This document shows, piece after piece, positions 39,092 to 47,367 of a stretch of 64,000 nucleotides of DNA (the first letter of the stretch is position 1; each line of letters opens with the position of its first letter). Under the pieces are notes generated by a model. That model saw nothing but the letters and a program-made list of their open reading frames with translations, was not told the DNA's origin and did no database searches. The stretch covers positions 730,001-794,000 of the forward strand of contig NZ_CP157794.1 in the NCBI RefSeq assembly GCF_040111675.1. The letters run 5' to 3'. A program made the position numbers and the translations under genes. This DNA comes from Salinarimonas sp. (lineage in GTDB: Bacteria; Pseudomonadota; Alphaproteobacteria; Rhizobiales; Beijerinckiaceae).

Positions 39092-40195
39092 TTATGGTTC
39101 GATCATGCCAGCGCTGAGATCCGATGCCGGACGCCAACGCCCGTCCTCCGGCTCGATCGGGATCGCCATTCGGCAAACGACGCCGTTCGGGTCGAACGAG
39201 AGCTTGCACGCGCCGTCCAACTCCGTCGGCATGATCCGCTCGATCAGGGTCGTCCCGAAGTTCTTTCGGACAGGCGCTTCGACGCGCGGGCCGTCGCGCT
39301 CGGTCCAGTCGATGGCCAGGATCGGCGCTCCCCCGTCGGCGTCTATGCGCCAGTCGACCTCCACGCGACCGCCCTCGACGGAAAGCGCCCCGTACTTTGC
39401 GGCGTTCGTCGCCAGCTCGTTAAGCGTCATCGCCAGGGTGAGCGCCGCCTGCGGCCAGAGGACGACCTCCGGACCCTCCAGCGACAGGTTGCCCTCGTCC
39501 CGGAACGAGGCGAGCGTCGAATGGACCAGATCGCGCAGCGTCGTGCGCTTCTCGTACTCGCCTGCGAGCGTGTCGTGCGCCCGCGCGAGCGCCAACAGGC
39601 GTCCCTGAAAATCCGAGAGAAAGGACTCGACGTCCTCGGCATTGCGGCCGGACAGCTTCGCCATGCCCTGCACCTTGGCGAGCACGTTCTTCACCCGATG
39701 GTCCAGCTCGCGGAACAGGAACTCCACATGCGCGCGCTGCTCGTCGAGCCGCACGATCTGGTCGCGGATGGCGTATTGCCGCTCTCGGGACCGTGCCAAG
39801 GCATGCAGCGCGCCGGACAGCACGCGGGCGCGGATCGGACGCTCGAGCACCACGAGATCGATCGCCGCGCCGAGACCGCGCAACCTGGCGGACCCGCCGC
39901 CGGACGCGTCCTCCACGAGGGCGAGCACCGGCAGCGACGACCAGGACGGCTGCCGTGCCACCGCCCGCGCCAGGGCGGCGTCGGCGGTCGCCGCCAGAGC
40001 CTCTTCCGTAAGGATCAGGGCGAGCGAATCCTCGCCGAGCCGGCTCTCGAGGGCTTCGGCGGGGCAAGCGTGCGCGGCGAGGCCGTCGCCGCGCGCCAGC
40101 TCGACGAGCACCTCCGCGTCTCGTCCGAACGGCGCGCAGACGAGAACGCGGTGGGCTTCCTCGCCGTCCGGAGCGCTCGCCTCAGGCCGCGACAT
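39092..40195 (-). CDS. HWE/HisKA_2-type histidine kinase with degenerate receiver
   Basis: A 367-residue soluble sensor kinase. Residues about 15-135 resemble a receiver domain, but the phosphoacceptor strand reads LALILTEEAL without Asp, so it is probably a non-phosphorylated input domain. The dimerisation helix contains the phosphorylated His166 in FRELDHRVKNVLAKVQGMAK. The ATP-binding part has the N-box LTLAMTLNELATNAAKYGALS and a short glycine-rich lid ending KNFGTTLIERIM. Its start overlaps the 3' end of the KaiC-like gene by 14 bases, so the two are surely co-expressed. Confidence 0.87.
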   Translation of the reverse strand: MSRPEASAPDGEEAHRVLVCAPFGRDAEVLVELARGDGLAAHACPAEALESRLGEDSLALILTEEALAATADAALARAVARQPSWSSLPVLALVEDASGGGSARLRGLGAAIDLVVLERPIRARVLSGALHALARSRERQYAIRDQIVRLDEQRAHVEFLFRELDHRVKNVLAKVQGMAKLSGRNAEDVESFLSDFQGRLLALARAHDTLAGEYEKRTTLRDLVHSTLASFRDEGNLSLEGPEVVLWPQAALTLAMTLNELATNAAKYGALSVEGGRVEVDWRIDADGGAPILAIDWTERDGPRVEAPVRKNFGTTLIERIMPTELDGACKLSFDPNGVVCRMAIPIEPEDGRWRPASDLSAGMIEP

Positions 40196-41642
40196 CCCGC
40201 ACCGCTACCGTTTCCCCGCCGATGACGAGCTCGCGCGCCGCCGTCTCATGGTCGCCATGACGCTTCTTCACCACCGTCACGGTGCGCCTGAGGTCGCTCC
40301 CCTCCGTGCCGTAGCGCAGGAGGACCACCGTGTCCGCGAGATAGGAGGTGTCCGCCTCCATGCGCACCGCGCCGCCGAGAAGGCCGTGCTGAGCCATGAC
40401 CAGGATCGTCAGGACGTTCCTCCGCGACAGGAAGCTGAGCAGCGAGTGGAGCTGGACGACGAGGTCGCGCCCTTCCGGAAGCGCGCCGAGATAGCCGGTG
40501 AGGCTATCGATCACGACGACGCGGGCGCCTTCGTCGACGACGGCGGAGACGACCGCGCGAGCGAACTCTCCCGGCGAGGTCTCGGCGGGATTGTAGTGCG
40601 TCAGCGCCAGGGCGCCGCTGGCCTCGACCTCGGCGAGATCGAGCCCGATATCGCTCGACCGACGGCGAAAGACCTCGGGCCGCTCCTCGAACAGGAACAT
40701 CGCCGCCCGGTCGCCGCGCTGGGCGGCGGCGCGGGCGTAGACGGTGCCGAGGGTCGACTTCCCGGTGCCGGCCTGTCCGACGATGAGGCAAGTCGTGCCG
40801 TGCTCCAGCCCGCCGCCGAGCATCTCGTCCAGCTCCGGGATCGCGCAGGCGACATGATCCCCGTTCAGGGGCGTGCCCGTGAGTTCCGGGACGACCCGCG
40901 GGAACACCGCGACGCCCCCCGTGCGGATGACGAGATCGTGCCAGCCCTCGACGAAACGATGGCCGCGCATCTTCGCGACGCAGACGCGACGCAGGCTCGC
41001 GCCGTATTCCGGGACGCTCGCCTCCAGGAGCACGACGCCGTGGGCGAGCCCCTCGAGCTGGCGGTCGCCGAGCTCGGGGCCCGGATAGTCGAGAAACAGC
41101 GCCGTCGCCCCGGCCGCGACGACGAATTCCTTGAGCAGGATGAGCTCGCGGCGGTAGCCGAGCGAATCGCCGGACAGGAGCCGCAGCTCGAAAAGCGAGT
41201 CGAGAACGACGCGCTCGGGCTTCGAGCGCTCGATCGCGCCGCGAATGCCGGCGATCATGGACGAGAGCTCGACGTCGGCCGTGTGCAGCACCGTCTGCCG
41301 CTGGGCCGCCTCGCGGGCGAGGTCGAGGGTCTTGATCTCCTCCACGGTGATGCCCGCCGTGTCGAAACCGTGCGACGCCGCGGAGCGGCCGAGGTCGCGC
41401 GCGCTCTGGGCGATCGTGATGAAGAGCGTCGTTTCGCCGCGGCGCGCGCCTTCGAGCAGAAATTGCAGCCCGACGGTCGTCTTGCCGGTTCCCGGCTCGC
41501 CCTCGACGAGGTGGACAGCGTGGCGCGGCAAGCCACCGAAGAGGATTTCGTCGAATCCTGCGATGCCGGTCGCAGCCAGAGCGGTCTCGTTCCCGGACGC
41601 GCCGTCCACCTCGGTGGTCCCCATCGTCTTCGTTCTCACCAT
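40182..41642 (-). CDS. KaiC-like double-domain RecA-fold ATPase
   Basis: A 486-residue protein with two KaiC/RadA domains. CI: Walker A GEPGTGKT at 48-55, Walker B RVVLDSL. CII: Walker A GQAGTGKS at 289-296, Walker B VVVIDSLTGYL. In CII the catalytic glutamate pair is present (FLFEERPEVF, about 317-326), but in CI the matching strand reads FITIAQSARDL, lacking both. The cyanobacterial autophosphorylation pair Ser-Thr aligns with Ser-Tyr (ADTSYLADT). No kaiA or kaiB gene is in the window. Probably a signalling ATPase working with the overlapping histidine kinase. ATG at 41642; another at 41624. Confidence 0.9.
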   Translation of the reverse strand: MVRTKTMGTTEVDGASGNETALAATGIAGFDEILFGGLPRHAVHLVEGEPGTGKTTVGLQFLLEGARRGETTLFITIAQSARDLGRSAASHGFDTAGITVEEIKTLDLAREAAQRQTVLHTADVELSSMIAGIRGAIERSKPERVVLDSLFELRLLSGDSLGYRRELILLKEFVVAAGATALFLDYPGPELGDRQLEGLAHGVVLLEASVPEYGASLRRVCVAKMRGHRFVEGWHDLVIRTGGVAVFPRVVPELTGTPLNGDHVACAIPELDEMLGGGLEHGTTCLIVGQAGTGKSTLGTVYARAAAQRGDRAAMFLFEERPEVFRRRSSDIGLDLAEVEASGALALTHYNPAETSPGEFARAVVSAVVDEGARVVVIDSLTGYLGALPEGRDLVVQLHSLLSFLSRRNVLTILVMAQHGLLGGAVRMEADTSYLADTVVLLRYGTEGSDLRRTVTVVKKRHGDHETAARELVIGGETVAVRDVAA

Positions 41643-41784
41643 GTTTTTCGGATACCCTACCCAAATATCCGGATTTCTTCCGCGAACGCAATCCGTTTCC
41701 GCGTGTTGTCTCCGGAATCATCACGACTGCGCGCGGGAAGAAGCTCTGCTATTCAGCACACTTCGGCGAAGCGAGGGTTCCGAG

Positions 41785-42699
41785 GTGACCGCGAGGAAAG
41801 AGGTGCGCATCAGCGCCGCGGAGGTGAGCCGCAATTTCGGCGCGGCGCAGGAGCAGGCGCAGGACGCGCCCGTCGTCGTGACGCATCACGGCAAGCCGCG
41901 CGTGGCGCTTCTCGACTACGCGGAGTACGAGCGCCTGCGCGAGGCGGGGCGTCCGCCGCTTCAGGGCGGCGACGCCGAGGCGCTGCGGCGCAAGCTCAGG
42001 CTTCTGCTCGACGCCATCGCCGAGGGCTACGTCTCGCTCGACGCCGAATGGCGGATCGTCACCGTTAATCGCGTGGCGGAGTTCTATTTCGGGCGGGATC
42101 GCGCCGAGGTGGAGGGGAGGGTTCTCTGGGACGTCTTTCCCGCGGCCGCGGGCGGCCGGGTGGCGCATGAGCTCGGGCGGGCGATGAAAGGGGGTGAGGT
42201 CGTCGCCTTCGAGGCCTCCTCCCCGACCTTTCCCGAGCGCCTGGTCGACGTGCGCGCCTACCCGCTGCCGCTGCCGGAAGGCGGCATCGCGATCCTGTTC
42301 TCGAACGCGACCGAGCGCCGCCGCCTGACCGAGGCGCTGGCCAAGAGCGAATCCCGGCTCAGGGCGCTCCTCTCGGGCATGGTCGACACCGCCGTCGTCG
42401 GCTTCGACGCGGCCGGCGTCGTGAACTCCTGGAGCCCGGGCGCCGAGGCGCTGTTCGGGACGACGGAGGCCGAGATGCTCGGCCGCAGCATCGAGGCGAT
42501 ACACACCCCCGAGGAGCGGGCCCGCGGCGCGCAATGGGCCGCGATGGCGCGGGCCCGCGGCGACGGCGTGATCGAGCTGGCGGGAGACTACGCGGCGGCG
42601 GACGGGTCGCGCGTTCCCGCCTCGGGACGCCTGATCGCCGTCGCAGACGGCCCGGGCGGCGCGTTCCTGATGGTGATCCGCCGACGGGACGGCGATTGA
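41785..42699 (+). CDS. Phd/YefM-like N-terminus fused to two PAS domains
   Basis: A 304-residue protein. Residues about 7-53 (VRISAAEVSRNFGAAQEQAQ, VVVTHHGKPRVALLDYAEYERL) match the DNA-binding antitoxin fold of Phd/YefM. PAS 1 spans about 70-185 (DAIAEGYVSLDAEWRIVTVNRVAEFYFGRD, SNATERRRL) and PAS 2 about 193-302 (GMVDTAVVGFDAAGVVNSWSPGAEALFG). No kinase, toxin or other output domain. A ligand- or redox-sensing DNA-binding protein is the simplest reading. The start is GTG 41785 or GTG 41803 (GAGG upstream). Divergent from the KaiC-like gene, 142 bases apart, with an AT-rich gap. Confidence 0.8.
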   Translation: MTARKEVRISAAEVSRNFGAAQEQAQDAPVVVTHHGKPRVALLDYAEYERLREAGRPPLQGGDAEALRRKLRLLLDAIAEGYVSLDAEWRIVTVNRVAEFYFGRDRAEVEGRVLWDVFPAAAGGRVAHELGRAMKGGEVVAFEASSPTFPERLVDVRAYPLPLPEGGIAILFSNATERRRLTEALAKSESRLRALLSGMVDTAVVGFDAAGVVNSWSPGAEALFGTTEAEMLGRSIEAIHTPEERARGAQWAAMARARGDGVIELAGDYAAADGSRVPASGRLIAVADGPGGAFLMVIRRRDGD

Positions 42700-42745
42700 G
42701 CGTCCGAGGCTTCATGGAGGCGGAGCTGCCGGGGGTCGGCGGTCC

Positions 42746-43840
42746 CTACTGCCTGAGCCCCCGCTCCTTCGCGAGCGCCTGGCGCAGCACGCGCCGTGCG
42801 GTGGCGGGACCCAGCCGCTCGTAGGTGGCGCGCGCGTCCTCCATGAGGACGTCGGGCGGGATGCGCCCGAGCTTGGCCTTGAGCAGGTGGCGCACGGTCT
42901 TCCAGCCGAAATCCGAGGCGCGGGCCAGCACGAGGATCGGCGCGTAGGTCGCCGCGTGAAAGGCGCGGGCGACGAATTCCACCGGCACGCCCTGGACGAT
43001 CGCGATCACGCACAGCGCCTCGGCGGCCTTGCCGTCGAGCAGCGCGCCGAGCGCGTCGATCTCGGTGAGGCCCTGCTCGGCGGCGCGCTCCTGCATCGCC
43101 GCCATCGGCTCGGCGAACTGGCCGAGCAGCGTACGCTTGTCGCCCTTCTGCGCCAGCTCGCCGCCGATGCGCTCGATCAGCGCGCCGAGCATCTCGGGGT
43201 CGGCGCCGGTCTCGGCCGTGAGCGTCTCGCGCACCGTGGCGCGGGCCTTGGCGACGAGGGCGGCGATGCGCCCGGAGAAGGCGTCGTCGCGCTCGGCGAG
43301 TGCGCGCACCAGCGCGTCGTCGGACTGCGCGCGGGCGACGAGAATCGCGGTGCCGTCGGCCGAGAAGGCGGCGCCGGGATTTCCGGCGGCGGTGACGACG
43401 ACCCGCCGCCCGCCGCGCTCGAGCAGCGCGTCCGTCAGCGCCTCCGGCACGCTCGGCCGCTTGGCGATGGCGGTGAGGTGATCCTGGCCCTTCTCCCGCG
43501 CGATCCGCAGCAGCGCGTCGATGTCGAGCCTGTGCGAGCGCTCCAGCACGGGGCGCGCGACCCGGATCTCGTCGTCGCTGGCGAAGCCGAAGACCACCTT
43601 GCGCGGCGCGTTCGGGCAGTCGGCGAAGCGCTCGGCCAGCTCCACCCGGGCGCGAAAGGTGATGTCCCCGACGAGCTTCTCCAGCACGTCGTCGAACAGG
43701 GCGACGTGCTCCTCGGAGAGCGTCGGCGCGCGCGAGAAGAACAGGTCCGCGAGACGCTCTCCGGCGCGCCCGCGCTCCACGGCGTCGCGGGCGGCGAGCG
43801 CGCCCTCGAGGTCGGTCAGGATCGCGGGGTCGACGGGCAT
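42746..43840 (-). CDS. DUF2336-family protein
   Basis: A 364-residue soluble, mostly helical protein of the DUF2336 family, common in alphaproteobacteria and of unknown function, sometimes linked to signalling. Characteristic segments: ERLADLFFSRAPTLSEEHVALFDDVLEKL, VELAERFADCPNAPRKVV and LAKRPSVPEALTDALLERG-like IAKRPSVPEALTDALLERG. No signal peptide. ATG 43840 preceded by CAAGGAGAGCC on the coding strand. Convergent with the Phd-PAS gene. Confidence 0.82.
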   Translation of the reverse strand: MPVDPAILTDLEGALAARDAVERGRAGERLADLFFSRAPTLSEEHVALFDDVLEKLVGDITFRARVELAERFADCPNAPRKVVFGFASDDEIRVARPVLERSHRLDIDALLRIAREKGQDHLTAIAKRPSVPEALTDALLERGGRRVVVTAAGNPGAAFSADGTAILVARAQSDDALVRALAERDDAFSGRIAALVAKARATVRETLTAETGADPEMLGALIERIGGELAQKGDKRTLLGQFAEPMAAMQERAAEQGLTEIDALGALLDGKAAEALCVIAIVQGVPVEFVARAFHAATYAPILVLARASDFGWKTVRHLLKAKLGRIPPDVLMEDARATYERLGPATARRVLRQALAKERGLRQ

Positions 43841-44064
43841 GGGGAACGGCTCTCCTTGCGCGTCGAGAATACGACGGAATGGTTAACCGTTCTTCACGGC
43901 GGTTCCGCGCCGGATCCGAACCGCAGGCCTTGACAAGGAGTTGAGGCCCTCGCGCCCGAACCTGCCGAACCGTGACGCTCGCAGGGCGTTGGTCTCGGCG
44001 TCGCGCAATCCGGAGGCGCGGCGCCGGAGCATCACGCTCAGGCACGAAACGGGAGGACCATTCC

Positions 44065-44190
44065 ATGGCCAAGATCATCGACGGCGACGGCGCCCGGCAG
44101 GGCGAGACCCCGCGGCGCGTGCGCTACGTGCTCGGCTTCGGGCTGGTGGGGGTCGTCGCGGCCTTCGCCATCGTCGCGGCCGCGGTGTGA
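44065..44190 (+). CDS. Small single-pass membrane protein (41 aa)
   Basis: MAKIIDGDGARQGETPRR is followed by one hydrophobic helix (LGFGLVGVVAAFAIVAAAV) to the C-terminus. GGGAGGA lies 8 bases before the ATG, a strong ribosome site, which favours this start over a longer form from 43972. A bidirectional hairpin terminator follows 5 bases after the stop. Function unknown. Confidence 0.72.
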   Translation: MAKIIDGDGARQGETPRRVRYVLGFGLVGVVAAFAIVAAAV

Positions 44191-44195
44191 CGAGA

Positions 44196-44218
44196 CCGGG
44201 CGGCGCTCAGCCGCCCGG
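44196..44218. terminator. Bidirectional hairpin between convergent genes
   Basis: CCGGGCGGC (44196-44204) pairs perfectly with GCCGCCCGG (44210-44218) around a 5-nt loop. It overlaps the flavin reductase stop codon and directly follows the 41-residue membrane protein gene. There is no T-tract on either side. Confidence 0.6.
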
Positions 44219-44812
44219 CGGACGCGTGATCGAGAAGCGCGTCTCCTCCGTGCACACGAAATAGTCCCGATATCCCGCCCGCGCGATGGGCTTCATCGCC
44301 GCCGTGTCGAGAACGCCGTCCTTCAGGAAGCGCTCGTCGATGTGCACGCCCACCACCTGGCCGATCGCCAGGTGATAGGTCGTCACCCCCTCGAGCGAGG
44401 TGAGCGGCACGACCTGGAGGAGCTTGCACTCGAGCGCGACCGGGCTCTCCGCCACCCGCGGCGGCCGCACCAGGCGGGAGGGTGCGGGCGTCAGCCCCGC
44501 GTGGGCGAACTCGCTCTCCCCCCGGGGCAGGGGGGCGGAGGTGGCGTTGACCGCGTCGCGCAGGTCCCAGGTGGCGAGGCTCGCGACGAACTCGCCCGTT
44601 TCCTGCGCGAAGGTGAGCGCGTCCTTCACCCCCTCCGACGAGAAGGCGACCATGTCGGGCTTGGCCGACACGGCGTTGAAGAAGGAATAGGGCGCGAGGT
44701 TCACCCGCCCCTCGCGGTCCACCGCGCTGATCCAGCCGATGGGGCGGGGGACGACGATGGCCTTGAACGGGTCGTGCTTCAGCGGGTGGCCGGCTGCGGT
44801 CTCGTAGAACAT
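44207..44812 (-). CDS. Flavin-reductase-family (FMN-binding) protein
   Basis: A 201-residue flavoprotein of the flavin reductase-like split-barrel group. Motifs: FKAIVVPRPIGWISAVDREGRVNLAPYSFFNAVS and KDALTFAQETGEFVASLAT. Such proteins reduce flavins with NAD(P)H or act as oxygenase partners. Its start lies 10 bases after the nitroreductase stop, on the same strand, so the two flavoenzymes form an operon. GAGGG precedes the ATG at 44812. Confidence 0.88.
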   Translation of the reverse strand: MFYETAAGHPLKHDPFKAIVVPRPIGWISAVDREGRVNLAPYSFFNAVSAKPDMVAFSSEGVKDALTFAQETGEFVASLATWDLRDAVNATSAPLPRGESEFAHAGLTPAPSRLVRPPRVAESPVALECKLLQVVPLTSLEGVTTYHLAIGQVVGVHIDERFLKDGVLDTAAMKPIARAGYRDYFVCTEETRFSITRPPGG

Positions 44813-44822
44813 GCGCGCGCCC

Positions 44823-45401
44823 TCACAGCCGGGTGACGATGTCGGCGAGCTCCGGCCGCGGCCGGTCCGGCATGCGCGCCTGCGCCGTCCCGATATGGAC
44901 GAAGGCCGCGATCCGCTCGTGCGGCGCGAGGCCCAGCGCGTCGAGGACGCGCCGGTCGAAGGCGATCCATTCCGTGATCCAGTTCGCGCCGAAGCCGTGG
45001 GCCTGCGCCGCGAGCATGAGGTTCTGCGCGGCCGCGCCGGCGGAGAGGATCTGCTCCCATTCCGGGATCTTCGGATGCGGCGCCGCGCGCGAGACGATCG
45101 CCACGACGAGCGGCGCGCGCGCGAGGCGCCCGCGCTCGGAGGCGCGCTGCTCCTCCGCGGCGTCCGGGTTGTCGGCGACGTAGGCCGCCTCGATCGTCTC
45201 GCCGAGCCGCGCGCCGGCGGCGCGGTCGATCACGACGAAGCGCCAGGGCGCGAGCTTGCCGTGGTCGGGCACGCGCGAGGCGATGCGCAGCATGTCCTCG
45301 AGCGTCGCGGCGTCGGGGCCGGGATCGGAGAGCTTGTGCGCCGGAGTCGAGCGGCGGGTGCGGAGCGTGTCGAGCAGGCTTGCGGTCATCGCGTCCATCA
45401 T
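44823..45401 (-). CDS. Nitroreductase-family oxidoreductase (YdjA-like)
   Basis: A 192-residue FMN-dependent oxidoreductase. Typical elements: LRTRRSTPAHKLSDPGP at the N-terminus, ASRVPDHGKLAPWRFVVIDR (the YdjA-type PDHG signature), SAGAAAQNLMLAAQAHGFGANWITEW and the C-terminal FVHIGTAQA. YdjA types are the smallest nitroreductases, matching this length. MM start at 45401/45398. First gene of a two-gene operon with the flavin reductase. Confidence 0.9.
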   Translation of the reverse strand: MMDAMTASLLDTLRTRRSTPAHKLSDPGPDAATLEDMLRIASRVPDHGKLAPWRFVVIDRAAGARLGETIEAAYVADNPDAAEEQRASERGRLARAPLVVAIVSRAAPHPKIPEWEQILSAGAAAQNLMLAAQAHGFGANWITEWIAFDRRVLDALGLAPHERIAAFVHIGTAQARMPDRPRPELADIVTRL

Positions 45402-45487
45402 CTGTCCACAATCGGTCGAGATCGGTATAACCGCTTCCCGGCGCGGGCGCGAGCCGCCCGCCTCCTGAGAACGGTCGTCACGGGTCC

Positions 45488-46351
45488 ATGCGTCTCCTTC
45501 TCGCCGCCTGCTTGATTCTCGCCGCCGCCCTGCCGTTCGGCGCCGCCCGCGCGCAGGCGCCGACGGCGCAGGAGGGGCTCGGCTCGCTTCCCGTCCTGCC
45601 GCAATCCGGCGAATTGACCCTCGCGGCCTTCCACGCCGATACCGGCGCGCCGATCCTCGAGGGGCTGATCTGGCGCGTCTTCGTCCTGCGCGGCGAGGAG
45701 GCCGAGCTCGTCGCCCGCGACGAGGGCGCGACGCCGCGAATCAAGCTGCCGCCGGCCAACTACATGATCCACGTCTCCTACGGCTTCGCCTCGGCCACGC
45801 GGCCGGTGACCATGCAATGGGGCGACGTGGTGGAGCGGCTCGTGATCAGCGCCGGCGGCCTGCAGGTGCGCGGCGTGGTCGGCGACATGCCGATCGCGGC
45901 GAACGAGCTGACCTACGCCGTCTTCGTGCCGGTGGCCGAGGACAAGGAAGGCCGTCTCGTCGTCGCCGAGGCGCGTCCGACGGACCTGATCCGCCTGCCC
46001 GAGGGCGACTATCACGTCGTCTCCACCTACGGCGACGCCAACGCCTCCATGCGCACCGACGTCGACGTCCGGGCGGGCCAGCTGACGATCGCGACCCTGA
46101 ACCATCGGGCGGCGCGGGTGACGCTCAAGCTCGTGGCCGAGGAGGGGGGCGAGGCCTTCGCGGGAACGGCCTTCTCCGTGCTGACGCCGGGCGGCGACGT
46201 GGTGCGCGAGGCGATCGGCGCCTTCCCCTCCGTCGTGCTGGCGGAAGGCGACTACGTGCTGATCGCGCGTCACGAGGGGCGCGTCTTCACCCGCGAGTTC
46301 CGGGTCGAGAGCGGGCTCGACCGCGACATCGAGGTGCTCGCCGAGGGCTGA
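45488..46351 (+). CDS. Secreted protein with repeated beta-sandwich-like units
   Basis: A 287-residue protein with a signal peptide (LLLAACLILAAALPFGAARA, cleavage about 22). The mature part contains three similar motifs: IKLPPANYMIHVSYGFASA, IRLPEGDYHVVSTYGDANA and VVLAEGDYVLIARHEG, each the end of an all-beta unit of about 80 residues. That suggests carboxypeptidase-regulatory or PEGA-like repeats in the periplasm. No catalytic residues. Divergent from the nitroreductase; followed by rhomboid. Function unknown. Confidence 0.72.
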   Translation: MRLLLAACLILAAALPFGAARAQAPTAQEGLGSLPVLPQSGELTLAAFHADTGAPILEGLIWRVFVLRGEEAELVARDEGATPRIKLPPANYMIHVSYGFASATRPVTMQWGDVVERLVISAGGLQVRGVVGDMPIAANELTYAVFVPVAEDKEGRLVVAEARPTDLIRLPEGDYHVVSTYGDANASMRTDVDVRAGQLTIATLNHRAARVTLKLVAEEGGEAFAGTAFSVLTPGGDVVREAIGAFPSVVLAEGDYVLIARHEGRVFTREFRVESGLDRDIEVLAEG

Positions 46352-46432
46352 CGTCCGCGAAGACCCTGCGGCCGCGCTCTTGCGCCGGGGCCCGATCCGT
46401 CCGACGTAAGGGCGACCGCATCCGGAGTGCCC

Positions 46433-47272
46433 ATGCAGCCTCGAGCCGACGACCCGCGCGCGCCGCCGCCGCCCCCGCCGCAAAAGCCGCCGCGCGAGCC
46501 CGTCTTCAACCTCCCCACCGTCGTCCTCGTCTCGATCGCTCTCCTGTTCGCGCTGCACGCGCTCGGCGGCGTGCTGGGGCCGGAGGGCTATTTCGACGTC
46601 GTGCTCGATTTCGGCTTCGTCCCCGCCCTGTGGACGACGAAGATCGACCCCGACGCCGTGCGCGAGATCGCGCGCCGGGCCATCGCGGGCGACGCGCTCG
46701 ACGCCGGCCGCGAGCTCGGCTTCGCCCGCTTCATCATGACGCAGGGCTCCGGCGGGTTCTGGACGCCGCTCACCTACGCGTTCCTGCACGGCTCCTGGCT
46801 GCATGTCGGGCTCAACGCCGTGTGGCTCGCGGCCTTCGGCACGCCCATCGCCCGGCGCATCGGGCCGGAGCGCTTCCTCTGGCTCGCGGCGATCACGGCC
46901 GTGGCGGGGGCGCTGGCGCACTGGGCGACGCACGCCTACGACGTCACGCCGATGATCGGCGCCTCCGCCATCGTGTCGGGCATGATGGCGGCCGCCGCGC
47001 GCTTCGCCTTCTCGCCCCGGCGCTTCTACGGGGTGCCGCCGCATCTCGCCCCGCGGCTCGGGCTGCGGGAGATGCTCGGCAACCGCACGGCGATGCTCTT
47101 CGTCGGCGTCTGGTTCGCCATCAACTTGGTCTTCGGCGTCGCCGCCGTGCCGCTGGGCCTCGCGGCCGACGCCGGCATAGCCTGGGAGGCGCATATCGGC
47201 GGGTTCGTCGCGGGGCTGTTCCTGTTCCCGCTTTTCGACAAAGGCCCCGCCGGCGGCCACGGCATCGCTTGA
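46433..47272 (+). CDS. Rhomboid intramembrane serine protease
   Basis: A 279-residue multi-pass membrane protease. Ser178 lies in GASAIVSG (helix 4) and His254 in WEAHIGGFVAG (helix 6), forming the catalytic dyad. The conserved HGSWLHVGLN (His119, His124, Asn128) of helix 2 shapes the oxyanion hole. A Pro-rich cytosolic tail precedes helix 1. Start ATG 46433, with GGAG upstream; a GTG two codons earlier is also in frame. Substrates unknown. Confidence 0.92.
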   Translation: MQPRADDPRAPPPPPPQKPPREPVFNLPTVVLVSIALLFALHALGGVLGPEGYFDVVLDFGFVPALWTTKIDPDAVREIARRAIAGDALDAGRELGFARFIMTQGSGGFWTPLTYAFLHGSWLHVGLNAVWLAAFGTPIARRIGPERFLWLAAITAVAGALAHWATHAYDVTPMIGASAIVSGMMAAAARFAFSPRRFYGVPPHLAPRLGLREMLGNRTAMLFVGVWFAINLVFGVAAVPLGLAADAGIAWEAHIGGFVAGLFLFPLFDKGPAGGHGIA

Positions 47273-47367
47273 AAAAGCCGCCATCGTCTCGCATCCTGAG
47301 CGTCCGACGCGCGATGCAACCGGCCGGAAGAGCCGGGGAGACGGGCGTCGCCAATGCGGAGGAAACC

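Noticed and set aside
41785..42699. Toxin-antitoxin locus
   Set aside because: Only an antitoxin-like domain is present, fused to PAS domains; neither neighbour encodes a toxin.
39092..42699. A true circadian clock (kaiABC)
   Set aside because: KaiA and KaiB are absent and key KaiC residues are changed.
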